From Zygnema cylindricum (lineage: Eukaryota; Streptophyta; Zygnematophyceae; Zygnematales; Zygnemataceae): a DNA stretch of 12,312 nt. Location: NCBI GenBank assembly GCA_037447655.1, contig JBBHKE010002680.1, positions 188,001 through 200,312 on the forward strand, read 5' to 3'. The notes under the pieces are model-generated. The model ran no database searches. It saw nothing but the letters and a program-made list of their open reading frames with translations, and was not told the DNA's origin. Positions 1 to 7,295 of this stretch are shown in pieces (within the stretch, counting starts at the first letter, position 1; each line of letters begins with the position of its first letter). The position numbers and the translations under genes are program-made.

Positions 1-2
1 AG

Positions 3-533
3 GAGGCAACCAAGAGAGTCATGAGATTTCTCGTGGGAACTAGAGAGTTATGGTTTCATTTTGGAGGGGAGCACACTGATATCACTACTAGGAGTGACGC
101 CTGTTATGGGAACGCACCTATGAGACGATGCACTTCTGGGTATGTGTTGTATGTTGGGGAAGGTGCTTGCTGTTGGAGCAGTAAGCAACAAAAGGTGGTT
201 GCTCAGTCCACTGTGGAGGCTGAGTACATGGCCTTTTGTTATGCTGTGAAAGAGTTGATGTGGGTCAAGTCCTTCCTGCAAGAATTGGTGTATATGAAGG
301 AAGGAGTGCATGAAGTGTTTTGTGATAATCAAGCAGCTATAGTAATTGCAGCCAATCCAAAACACCATTTTAACGATAAACATATGGACATAAGATAATG
401 TTTTGCAAGAGAAAAAGTGGAGAATAAAATAGTGAATCTTGTATATAGATCTGATGAGGAAATGGTGGCTGACATGATGACCAAACCTATGCCCTTTCCA
501 AAGTTTAAATATGTAGGGAAAAATGTGGATTAA
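3..533 (+). pseudogene. Ty1/copia retrotransposon polyprotein, C-terminal RNase H domain, 5'-partial and interrupted
   Basis: The frame is open from the window edge; the ATG at 21 is internal and the rest of the polyprotein lies to the left. It reads as the RNase H domain that degrades the RNA strand during reverse transcription inside the retrotransposon particle. Counting from that ATG, visible family landmarks are SDACYG (residues 25-30, copia SDADWAG block), RRCTSGYV (35-42), WSSKQQ (52-57), STVEAEYMA (63-71), CDNQAA (101-106) and KHMDIR (120-125). Candidate catalytic acids are D26, E66 or E68, D102 and D123. A TAA at 396-398 sits where copia proteins usually have Tyr after DIR; the same frame then continues through REKVENK, VADMMTKPM and KYVGKNVD to a natural stop at 531-533. 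One nonsense change is therefore the only lesion visible in this part. The polypurine tract and LTR follow within 40 bp. The family call is strong; activity of this copy is unlikely. Confidence 0.88.
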
Positions 534-561
534 AAGAAAAGTCAAAATTAGACTAGAAATT

Positions 562-569
562 AAGGGGAG
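562..569 (+). other. Polypurine tract of the copia element
   Basis: An eight-purine run, AAGGGGAG, lies 28 bp after the polyprotein stop and directly before a TGTT that begins the putative LTR. Plant copia elements typically carry an AAGGGGGAG-like tract at this place, where it primes plus-strand DNA synthesis. Position and composition both fit. Confidence 0.65.
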
Positions 570-771
570 TGTTCAAATAAGTAGTTTTTGTATTTTTGTA
601 GGTCTAAATTAATTAGCCGAAAACATATAAAGAAATGTAGACAGCTTGCTCCATCTCTTCTCTCTTACCCCCATACTTGTTGTAGTCACTGAAGGAGAGA
701 GAGAGCGATGGAGCCATGGCTGCCTCAGCTCCATTTGAAGGACTAAAGAGTGACTATAATCACACTCAACA
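570..771 (+). repeat. Putative 3' LTR of the copia element (202 bp)
   Basis: The left end TGTTCAAATA abuts the polypurine tract. A candidate right end ...CTCAACA at 771 gives the standard TG...CA termini with a short inverted repeat (TGTT/AACA). A TATAAAG at 626-632 could be the LTR promoter, followed by pyrimidine-rich DNA and a GAGAGAGAGAG run near 692-704. About 200 bp is short but within the copia range. The left border is well placed; the right border is inferred only from the terminal dinucleotide, because the 5' LTR and the target-site duplication lie outside the window. Confidence 0.55.
626..632 (+). promoter_or_regulatory. TATA box of the putative LTR
   Basis: TATAAAG lies 56 bp into the proposed LTR in an AT-rich stretch, a normal position for the U3 promoter of a short copia LTR. 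A transcript start would be expected about 30 bp downstream. No experimental support is visible. Confidence 0.35.
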
Positions 772-782
772 AAAGGTTGAGT
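764..782. repeat. Inverted repeat at the LTR / tRNA-like junction
   Basis: ACTCAAC (764-770) and GTTGAGT (776-782) are perfect complements around a five-base AAAAG loop. The hairpin straddles the proposed LTR end and the 3' end of the tRNA-like segment, so it could be a by-product of insertion or simply chance. Confidence 0.5.
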
Positions 783-850
783 CCGGCAGGACTCGAACCC
801 CCGACCGGCAGAGCGCGGCGTAGCCGTAAGCTCTAACCAGTCTGTCGTAT
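775..850 (-). repeat. tRNA-derived segment (degenerate tRNA or SINE head) with perfect Pol III B box
   Basis: Read on the minus strand, GGTTCGAGTCC (complement of 789-799) is an exact match to the B-box / T-loop consensus. An A-box-like CTGGTTAGAGC lies upstream (near 829-839), about 30 nt from the B box, and TTTT (complement of 771-774), a minimal Pol III stop, follows the tRNA-like part. The apparent 3' acceptor strand GGACTC has no matching 5' strand near 845-855, and the T-arm stem has a mismatch, so this is not an intact tRNA gene. The wording resembles tRNA heads of plant SINEs. No SINE body or A-tail is evident on the downstream side, which runs straight into the LTR. Confidence 0.55.
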
Positions 851-859
851 AAGTCTGTT

Positions 860-1372
860 AGGAGATATAGGGTTTCATTAATATTTAAAATATTGTGTAA
901 TGCAGAAATCATTTAACTAAAAACACTTTACGACACGCATAGATACAGTTTTACAAAATGCGAAGTACTGTACTAAATTGAAACGGATATTGCGCACTTT
1001 GTTTCGACAGAGAAACAAATATTTCGCAAGTATTTATTACGGCTCAGATTTATTTCGCATCAAATCCAACGGCGCACATCATCGCCGAAATCCCGGAATG
1101 GTTCTTTTGGCATTTAGTGACATGGCATGACCTGGCGCCACGTGGAGAGATGTCATTCGGTCGCGGGAATTCCGAGGAACGTACGGACGAGTGGAAAATA
1201 GACACGCGTCCGCCTAATGGCCTTGTCGTACAGAGGCAGTAGTACTTTCTGGTACTCCACAATGTTCTGATTGGTTCGTACGGGCAGTAGATAGGGGTTT
1301 TGAGAGAGAACTAGGAAAAACTAGGACTTAGGAAAAATCAGGTAGATAGCCCTCTCTCTCTTTGAGAGTTTG
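860..1372. other. Intergenic stretch without recognised gene; G-box and GC-rich patch
   Basis: No reading frame here resembles a known protein. The left part (860-1060) is AT-rich. Between 1063 and 1230 the DNA is richer in CpG and holds the plant-repeat phrase ATCCAACGG near 1065, a tandem-like TGACATGGCATGACCTGGC at 1118-1136, and a palindromic CACGTG G-box at 1139-1144. An inverted CCAAT motif (ATTGG) occurs near 1270. The patch could be promoter-proximal to the TATA box at 1373 or an old DNA-transposon fragment; the sequence does not decide. Confidence 0.5.
1139..1144. promoter_or_regulatory. G-box (CACGTG)
   Basis: A perfect palindromic CACGTG within GCGCCACGTGG. In plants this core binds bZIP and bHLH factors. 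It lies about 230 bp upstream of the TATA box at 1373, a plausible promoter distance, but a six-base match is weak evidence alone. Confidence 0.3.
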
Positions 1373-1379
1373 TATAAAT
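1373..1379 (+). promoter_or_regulatory. TATA box of a possible plant promoter
   Basis: TATAAAT follows a short CTCTCTCTCT pyrimidine patch (1352-1361), as often seen in plant core promoters. An inverted CCAAT box and a G-box lie upstream. Transcription would start near 1405 in pyrimidine-rich DNA. The next ATG-started frame of note begins at 1574. Alternatively it belongs to an unrecognised LTR. Confidence 0.35.
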
Positions 1380-1573
1380 TGGCATCTTTGCCACCCTATA
1401 TTTTATCGGCAGGTTGGCCGTTTTCAGTGATTCTTTTTGCTACAGACTCACGGAAGTCTAGGCTGCACAAGGTGGCAGTCAAATTGTCAGTTTGCCTTTT
1501 TGGGCAGCAGTGGTTGTGGATTCAAGTGGGTTAGTTAAATACTATCTAAAGGCTTCCTAAATTCTGTAGTCGA

Positions 1574-1711
1574 ATGGAGGACATAGAATTGCAACTTTCA
1601 GACTTAGAATTTCTAGCTTTTGGACAAAAATTTTCTCTTGGCGGCGGAGCTTTCTCTTGCTATCTCTCTCTCACCAACTGCTCATGTTTTTTATTTGTTA
1701 TTGCAAGCTAA
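1574..1711 (+). CDS. Small hypothetical ORF (45 codons) downstream of the TATA box
   Basis: An ATG at 1574 opens a 45-residue frame beginning MEDIELQLSDLEFLAF, with an acidic N-terminus and a glycine triplet, then a Ser/Leu/Cys-rich tail, ending at TAA 1709-1711. The acidic first half looks more protein-like than its surroundings. It could be a first exon, an upstream ORF or chance. I do not recognise the protein, see no clear splice donor, and find no continuation further right. Confidence 0.2.
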   Translation: MEDIELQLSDLEFLAFGQKFSLGGGAFSCYLSLTNCSCFLFVIAS

Positions 1712-2258
1712 CTATAGAGGCAACATAGGTGACGAATATTTCTCTTGTATTTCTGCCCATTGTTTTTAATCCACACGACTTAAGGCCACGTCCGGAAGGT
1801 TTCCCTTCAATCATGGTCTTTTTGGGTGAACGTGTAGAATTGGAGATCGTGGGGGGAGCACATGTGGACCTTGGTGTGTGTCTTCCTCAGGCAGCAGTTG
1901 ATGGTTTTGGTTGGGGGTATTTGTGTTTTGTTTGTATTTCGGATAGCTTAGAAGGAGTGTATTTTTGATCGGAATGAATTGGATTTTCCCTTGTTCCGGT
2001 TTGAATATTTCTTGCTTTGTTGTCATAACGGGATAACTCTTGTAGGGAATGGTGATAAAGACCAGAGAGCCTAGTGGCTACTTTTTGGCTTTGCAATTAT
2101 AGGGGTCCTCTTCATGTTAGGGGATTATTCTTCCGCTTTTATTCCTTGGTCATCGTCACTTTTATTCTTTGCATGTTGTATATACATTTTTCCCTTCTCA
2201 TTCATTGTCGTTTGGTATATATGGCTGGAGCATGACCTTTTGCTAGTACGAGGCATGG
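1712..2258. other. Gene-free stretch, T/G-rich
   Basis: No supported gene. The + strand is rich in T and G, with phrases such as GTGGGGGGAGCACATGTGG near 1849-1867, and could be intronic or 5' flanking DNA. Short open frames occur in several phases without recognisable domains. It ends abruptly at the CpG-dense block near 2259. Confidence 0.5.
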
Positions 2259-2420
2259 TGCGCTCGGGGGGGGGCTTGTCTCGTCAAGTGGGCAAAGAGC
2301 GAGCTCGCCCCGCTTCGAACCGCGCTCGCAGCGCTCGCACCGGCGCGCTCCCGCCAAGTTCTCCCGCGCCCGCCGCCCGGACCGCCGCCCGCACGCGACG
2401 GCCCGCAGCCGCAGCCCGCG
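2259..2420. other. CpG-dense GC-rich block
   Basis: About 160 bp with very high GC, opened by a run of eight G and packed with CGC and GCG words, in sharp contrast to the AT-rich DNA on its left. It passes directly into the CCCTCT tract. It encodes Arg/Ala/Pro-rich peptides in some frames, as any such composition would. It may be a repeat-family terminus or an unmethylated CpG island; no family was recognised. Confidence 0.6.
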
Positions 2421-2699
2421 CCCTCTCCCCTCTCTCCCTCTCCCTCTCCCTCTCCCTCTCCTCTCCCTCTCCTCCTCTCCCTCTCCCTCTCCCTCTCCCG
2501 TCTCCCTCTCCCTCTCCTCTCCCTCTCCCTCTCTCCTCTCCCTCTCCCTCTCTCCCCTCTCCCTCTCTCCCTCTCCCTCTCCCTCTCCCTCTCCCTCTCC
2601 CTCTCCCTCTCCCTCTCCCCTCTCCCTCTCCCCTCTCCCTCTCCCTCTCCCTCTCCCCCCTCCCTCTCCCTCTCCCCCTCCCTCTCCCTCTGCAACTCC
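2421..2699. repeat. (CCCTCT)n microsatellite-like tract
   Basis: The + strand is almost purely C and T and dominated by the hexamer CCCTCT, with the most regular array around 2575-2640. The minus strand is therefore a GGGAGA repeat, with closely spaced G-triplets that fit the G-quadruplex rule, while the pyrimidine/purine asymmetry favours triplex DNA. Translated frames are Ser/Leu/Pro or Arg/Glu low complexity and are not treated as genes. Confidence 0.95.
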
Positions 2700-2933
<234 letters not shown>

Positions 2934-3549
2934 CCTGTCCTCTCTTCACTCTCCTCTCTTATCCTCTCTCTACTCTCTCCTTTCCTCTCCCCCCACCTCT
3001 CACCACCCTCCTCTTTCCTCTCGCTCTTCTCTCTTCCCTCCACTCTCTTCAATCCATTTTGCTTTTTTCCTTACTCTTCTCCCCCCCTTCCTCTCTCCAC
3101 TCGCCTTTCTCCTCTCCCCCCCTTCTTCCCTCCTCTCCAATCTCTCCTCTTTTTTCTCCTTCCTTTTTTCCCTCTCTTCTCCTTTCTCCTTTCTCTCCTC
3201 TCTGATTCTGCCTCTTTTTTCTCTTCTCTCCTTTCTCTCCTCACTACCACTTTCTATTCTCTCTCATCTCTTCTCTCCTCTTTCTCTCTCCTATAATCTC
3301 CTCTCTCCTCTCTCTCTCTCTCTTCCCTCTCTCCTCTCTTCTCTCCCTCCTGTCCTATCGCCGTATTTGCTCTCCTTTCTCTCTTTTCCCCTCTCTTTTC
3401 TCCTCTTTCCTATCATATCTTCTCTCCTCCATTCTCTCCTCCATTATTTCCTTCCAGGCCGATTGTCTCTCCTCTTTTTTGTCTCCTCTCTCCCTCATTC
3501 CTCTCTCCTCTCTCCTCTCTCCTCACATCTTGCTCCTCCCCCTGCCTCT
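2934..3549. repeat. Imperfect pyrimidine tract, copy 1
   Basis: About 615 bp of irregular CT-rich DNA with recognisable non-repetitive landmarks: CAATCCATTTTGC near 3051, TGATTCTGCC near 3203, and GCCGATTGTC near 3459. The same landmarks recur in order at 6680-7295, roughly 90% identical by eye. The tract ends in CCTCT, the target copy flanking the inserted solo LTR. Confidence 0.9.
3545..3549. repeat. Left target-site duplication (CCTCT)
   Basis: CCTCT directly before TGTTG of the insertion; its partner is at 4851-4855. In CT-rich DNA a five-base match could be chance, but the uninterrupted copy at 7291-7295 in unit 2 shows only one CCTCT there. Confidence 0.7.
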
Positions 3550-3566
3550 TGTTGTTCTTGTTCTTT

Positions 3567-3581
3567 GGTCTAAAATAGACC
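3567..3581. repeat. Palindrome near the left end of the solo LTR
   Basis: GGTCTA-AAA-TAGACC, a perfect 6-bp inverted repeat 17 bp inside the element. Subterminal palindromes can be protein-binding sites; nothing further is visible. Confidence 0.5.
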
Positions 3582-3690
3582 GCAGAAGCCACCCAAACTA
3601 TCATGCAAGAAGCTAAGGAAAGCTAGGCCAATGAACAACCATTTGAAATGCATCTTCCATATGCGTACACTGACGCAACAAACAACATAT

Positions 3691-3784
3691 AGGGTTTCAT
3701 GGAATAATCAACATAAATAAACCCTATGACAACATTTAAGGTTTGATGAAATAATCGACATAAACAAACCCTAGGACAAATGCA
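3691..3784. repeat. 47-bp imperfect tandem repeat, two copies, inside the solo LTR
   Basis: Units at 3691-3737 and 3738-3784 share GGTTTnATGnAATAATCnACATAAA and AAACCCTAnGACAA with a period of 47 bp. The minus-strand translation shows the repetition as alternating Tyr/Val/Asp peptides, which I regard as incidental. Short tandem duplications are common in LTR U3 regions and may act as enhancers. Confidence 0.75.
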
Positions 3785-4080
3785 TAAACAGTGCATATCA
3801 AACATATATAAAATAGCATAAATAAATAACAACAAACAAATGCATCACACATAAACAAAAGTATAATCAAAGTATAATCAAATAAACATTATATCATTCA
3901 AAGTGCATGACCTAATCGACAACCCTAAAATACTACATCTTTGGTCCCCACTTTGCTAACCAGCATTGATTATTCATTCCTAACAAAGCTCATTCCTATA
4001 TATAGACTTGTGAGCTGTCAACGAATCGCTAAGTGTCAAAATAACCAAAGTAAATTACGTAACTGTCACTAAATCAAACT

Positions 4081-4125
4081 AATCGTAAGCGTACACCTGA
4101 GAGTCAAGCAATCGTAAGCGTACAC
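4081..4125. repeat. 16-bp direct repeat inside the solo LTR
   Basis: AATCGTAAGCGTACAC occurs exactly at 4081-4096 and 4110-4125, 29 bp apart. A second exact pair, ATGCTGAGTC in tandem at 4278-4297, lies further right. Both look like U3 repeats. Confidence 0.8.
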
Positions 4126-4780
4126 TTGTCTACAAGTATGATATTGTACACACACAAATTAAACTATCAAAACCCTAATTGATCACTTAAATATAAACAT
4201 CATAATCAACACTAATTTATAATAATGCAAAAGACAAAACAATGTTACTCCAAATATTTACACCGACACCAAATCGTATGCTGAGTCATGCTGAGTCACT
4301 CAACGAAACTCCTCAAATTTTGTCGAGCAATCCGGAACGTCCAAATATAAATATCGTGTGATTGACGCGATTTCCCGTCACCACTACTTGAAAATAACGG
4401 CGGTCTTTTTCCGCCGTCCGTAACTCTTATTCGGAACCGTTGATGTCGCGAAGCGTGGTCACAAAAATCAAACAAAATTCCACTTGACGAAACGACATCA
4501 TGTCATCCAAATAAAACCGTACCGTAACCACGTAATTTGCAATAAATCCGGCGTGTCACAAATAAAGTACCATTATCCCAAATATGACGCTCAGAACTGT
4601 CGGCGTACATATTCAGATATTTCAAACATTTCATTAACGGATCGCTTACCGATCCGCCATCCATTTTCTAGCGCATTAAGCACCCACTCAATTTGTTCCT
4701 TACGGCATATTTATTTCACTCGTACACTTACTCCCCCAATCCGCAAATCCTTTCGAACCTCCAAAGTATATCACGTAAAT

Positions 4781-4831
4781 GCGTACGCACGAAACATCGC
4801 GTACGCACGAAACGCCGTGCTCGCACGAAAC
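4781..4831. repeat. 18-bp tandem repeat near the right end of the solo LTR
   Basis: GCGTACGCACGAAAC plus three spacer bases repeats at 4781-4798 and 4799-4816, with a diverged third copy (GTGCTCGCACGAAAC, 4817-4831). CGTACG and CGCACGAAAC cores give a CpG-rich cluster in AT-rich DNA, ending 19 bp before the element's right end. Confidence 0.8.
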
Positions 4832-4850
4832 TAACTTTTCAAAAACAATA

Positions 4851-4855
4851 CCTCT
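4851..4855. repeat. Right target-site duplication (CCTCT)
   Basis: CCTCT directly after ...CAATA, continuing as CTCAACACTCC. The equivalent in unit 2 reads CCTCTGTCAACACTCC, one substitution different. Confidence 0.7.
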
Positions 4856-5102
4856 CTCAACACTCCTCTCTCAAATCCGCTTTCTCCCCTTCTCCCCTCT
4901 CCTTCTCTCACTCTCCCTCTCCCTCTCTTTCAACTCTCCCTCTCCTCTCCTCTCCCTCTCCCTCTCCCTCTCCCTCACCCTCTCCCTCTCCCTCTCCCTC
5001 TCCCTTTCCCTTCCCCTCTCCCTCTCCTTCTCACTGTCTCTCTCCCCCTTCCTCTCCCTCTCCCCCCTCCCTATCCCTTTTCCTCTCCCTCTCCCTCTCT
5101 TT
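4856..5102. repeat. CCCTCT-rich pyrimidine tract, unit 1
   Basis: C/T-only or nearly so, dominated by CCCTCT, with the marker CACTGTCTCTCTCC near 5032-5045 also present in unit 2 near 7450. It ends at TTTATTTCATTGTGGACTCC. Minus strand is G-quadruplex prone. Overlapping Ser/Leu/Pro frames are treated as non-coding. Confidence 0.9.
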
Positions 5103-5885
5103 ATTTCATTGTGGACTCCAACCACCTCCTAGTTCCTTTAGACTATTCCTTTCTTTCTTACAACTATATTTTAAGTTTCCTCCATACCTCTTCTCCTATT
5201 CCAATTCAACCAGTGATCACTTTTGCAATGCTCGACCTGATTTCTCTCTCTTATCTCCTCTCTCTTCTCTCTTCTCAAAAATTTTTGGAGGAGTCGTCTA
5301 GATGTTTTTGAAATGTTTTCCAAAAGCTCTTTAAGCCTCATTGATAATAAAGAAATAATATTATAGAAGCTCGAAGCTCCTTTCTTCACTCTGGTACACT
5401 ACACACGCTACGCATGATTCAATGGTCTAACCAACATGAACATAGCTAACAAAGGTGTAGAGTGGCGGCTTAAAATACAAAATCGCAATGTTTTTTATTT
5501 TCAAAACTGTCATATATTGTCTATTTTAAGAAATTCCAACGGTGGAAAATAAGCTAAACATATTTGAGCGCTCTCAAATTGGATTCACGTTGATTTCTTT
5601 CGAAGTAGCAGATCGCAAACAGGCACACCTGTTGGATGCGAGACACAAGAATTATGACGACAATGACGTCATGCAACAGTCAGATGAATTTATCACGAGC
5701 CTATATCATTTCAACGCTAACAATGTTGTCGTAAGAATAAAAACCTGTTGTGGCGGTGTCATGACGTGTTTCAATTGTCTATGACAAATGTCACACCACT
5801 CACGCTTATTGCTCACGAAAACAACCAATCATAAACGTTGAAAAGGAGGTCAAGGAACAGATGCAGATAGACAATCTGTTCAAGC
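5103..5885. other. AT-rich body of unit 1, no gene
   Basis: About 780 bp of non-coding DNA, nearly identical to 7520-8292. Visible motifs are a perfect palindrome ATTTGAG-CGCT-CTCAAAT (5562-5579), a full CRE/bZIP palindrome TGACGTCA (5664-5671), and a TCATGACG near 5759. A frame across 5542-5784 has no ATG start and is shifted in unit 2 by a single-base deletion, so I do not call it. Confidence 0.75.
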
Positions 5886-6100
5886 TTAGGGGTATGTCCC
5901 CATGTCCATAAGTAAGGGTTTTTTTTTTTGTCGTTTTCCCATAAAACTTTGTGTCGTACTGCTTAAGTTGCAACCGTACAAAGGAATCGCAAATTTGTAA
6001 AGTACAATTTGCGTCATCCTAAATTTAGGATGTATGAAAATCTGTCGTCTTGTGTTTTTGACCCACTTCCACGACAAAAAACGTCATCTTCAACCTTACG

Positions 6101-6129
6101 TTTAAAACACATGCGTGATGTGTTTTAAA
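6101..6129. repeat. Perfect hairpin inside the TIR element
   Basis: TTTAAAACACAT (6101-6112) and ATGTGTTTTAAA (6118-6129) are exact complements around GCGTG. The unit 2 counterpart (8508-8536 region) has several arm mismatches, so the structure is decaying there. Confidence 0.85.
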
Positions 6130-6212
6130 ACTAGGTATTTTCGATAAACAAATAGGAACATATATTCGCACGTGTCGTAATTTTCGAGATTTTTCATACT
6201 TTTTCTAAGGAC

Positions 6213-6316
6213 AAAGAAAAGTACAGAATTCGCTATGTTTTGTCCGTTTGCGTTCGAATACGACGAAGAAAAGTACACAATTTGTTTGGTTTTGTCCATT
6301 TTCGTCCAGTACGTAT
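6213..6316. repeat. 52-bp tandem repeat inside the TIR element
   Basis: Units 6213-6264 and 6265-6316 share AAGAAAAGTACA, GTTTTGTCC and TTCG words at a 52-bp period, with moderate divergence. The equivalent region in unit 2 (about 8621-8724) keeps the same two-copy layout, so the repeat predates the segmental duplication. Confidence 0.65.
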
Positions 6317-6679
6317 TTTTTTTTTGCAAGGGTCTTCAACTTCCGATGCCATTTCACGTCGAGCGGACAGGAGACGCGAAGGCAAAGCGCATCGTCTTCA
6401 ACCGTGAAACGGCACGGGCTGGAATGTGCTACGTCTACAATGTCACGGTAAGACATGCGACGTCACAAGCAGTTCCAAAAAGTAACGTGCGACACATATT
6501 GTAGACGTTGACAACCGTCACAGGTATTGTCGAGGTATGCAATCATCACAAGCGTAAGTTACGATTTCGCCCTTATAGACATAAGGACACTTGAAAACCG
6601 GGTCCGGCGGATCCGCGCTAAAATACAAAGTAAGTTCGCTAAGTTAAAAGTACACGGGGACATACCCTTAGTAATATAC

Positions 6680-7295
6680 CCTGTCCTCTCTTCACTCTCC
6701 TCTCTTATCCTCTCTCTACTCTCTCTTTCCTCTCCCCCCACCTCTCTCCACCCTCCTCTTTCCTCTCGCTCTTCTCTCTTTCCCTCCACTTTCTTCAATC
6801 CATTTTGCTTTTTCCATACTCTTCTCCCCCGCTTCCTCTCTCCACTCGCCTTTCTCCTCTCCCCCCCTTCTTCCCTCCTCTCGAATCTCTCCCTCTTTCC
6901 TCTCCTACCTTTTTTCCCTCTTCTCTTTTCACCTTTCTCTCCTCTCTGATTCTGCCTCTTTTTTCTCTTCTCTCCTTTCCCCTCCTCACTACCCTTTCTA
7001 TTTTTTTCTCATTTCTTCTCTCCTCTTTCTCTCCTCCTATCATCTCCTCTCTCTCTCTCTCTCTCTCTCTCTTCCCTCTCTCCTCTCTTCTCCCTTCGTC
7101 CTATCGCCACTATTTGCTCTCCTTTATCTCTTTTCCCCTCTCCTTTCTCCTCTTTCCTATCATATCTTCTCTCCTCCATTCTCCTCCTCCATTATTTCCT
7201 TCCGCGCCGATTGTCTCTCCTCTTTCTTATCTCCTCTCTCCTCATTCCTCTCTCCTCTCTTCTCTCTCCCCACATCTTTCTCCTCCCCTGCCTCT
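6680..7295. repeat. Imperfect pyrimidine tract, copy 2
   Basis: Collinear with 2934-3549: shared landmarks are the opening CCTGTCCTCTCTTCACTC, CAATCCATTTTGC near 6796, TGATTCTGCC near 6947 and GCCGATTGTC near 7206. Unlike copy 1 it continues through CCTCTGTCAACACTCC into the CCCTCT tract, giving the pre-insertion state of the solo-LTR site. Confidence 0.9.

Larger units (their letters stand above)
3550..4850. mobile_element. Inserted element of 1301 bp, probable solo LTR, with CCTCT target-site duplication
   Basis: Flanks are CCTCT at 3545-3549 and 4851-4855. Unit 2 has one CCTCT at 7291-7295 and runs straight into TCAACACTCC, so the borders are defined by an uninterrupted paralogous site. 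Ends are TGTTG...CAATA; rc(CAATA) is TATTG, so one change from a canonical TG...CA pair, and 9 of 11 terminal bases match in inverted orientation. A 5-bp duplication and TG start fit LTR-retrotransposon integrase. There is no coding domain, so a solo LTR left by LTR-LTR recombination is the best reading. Inside are a TATATATA (3997-4004), AATAAA signals near 4540-4566, telo-box-like AAACCCTAA (4170-4178) and three short tandem repeats. An unusual non-autonomous DNA transposon is the alternative. Confidence 0.75.
5889..6667. mobile_element. Non-autonomous TIR transposon, copy in unit 1 (TTA target duplication)
   Basis: Left terminus GGGGTATGTCCCCATGT (5889-5905) and right terminus ACACGGGGACATACCC (6652-6667) are inverted: about 15 of 16 bases match, allowing one extra G at the left. 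TTA flanks both sides (5886-5888 and 6668-6670). A TTA duplication with G-rich ends fits PIF/Harbinger (Tourist-type) elements, although no transposase is present. Inside are a T-run and GTCGT words next to the left end, clustered GTCAC words near the right end (6442-6521), a perfect 12-bp-arm hairpin (6101-6129), an 18-bp palindrome (6015-6032), a 10-bp palindrome GCGGATCCGC (6607-6616) and a 52-bp tandem repeat. A short frame near 6335-6503 is shared with the other copy but resembles nothing known. Confidence 0.7.
2934..6678. repeat. Segmental tandem duplication, unit 1 (interrupted)
   Basis: This block is repeated in the same orientation at 6679-9087. The order is imperfect pyrimidine tract, then (after the insertion) CCCTCT tract, AT-rich body and TTA-flanked TIR element. 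Without the 1301-bp insertion and its extra 5-bp target copy it is about 2.44 kb, matching unit 2. The left border is CCTGTCC at 2934 and the right border follows TTAGTAATATA at 6668-6678. No obvious microhomology joins the two borders. Unit 1 keeps several perfect palindromes that unit 2 has lost. Confidence 0.9.

Noticed and set aside
48-545. 165-codon frame on the minus strand over the copia fragment
   Set aside because: It is the antisense shadow of the RNase H frame, which has clear family motifs on the + strand.
775-850. A functional tRNA gene
   Set aside because: The B box is perfect, but no 5' acceptor strand pairs with GGACTC, the T stem has a mismatch, and no convincing anticodon arm could be drawn.
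860-1262. A second LTR upstream of the TATA box at 1373
   Set aside because: No TG...CA pair with matching short duplications, primer-binding site or second copy could be found.
2421-2699. Telomeric or subtelomeric repeat
   Set aside because: The unit is CCCTCT, not the plant CCCTAAA. Isolated AAACCCTA words near 3767 and 4170 are single telo-box-like motifs, not arrays.
3623-3835. 70-codon minus-strand frame in the solo LTR
   Set aside because: Its periodic peptide pattern comes from the 47-bp tandem repeat, and no domain is present.
5542-5784. 80-codon frame in the unit 1 body, with a counterpart at 7951-8193
   Set aside because: It has no ATG at its start, and one-base indels shift the frame between the two units. 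Their near-identity reflects duplication or conversion, not coding constraint.
6235-6504. 89-codon frame inside the TIR element, partly shared with the unit 2 copy (8691-8900)
   Set aside because: About 50 residues align, but the copies are paralogues only about 12% diverged, the left parts differ in frame, and no domain is recognisable. A transposase of this length would be too short.
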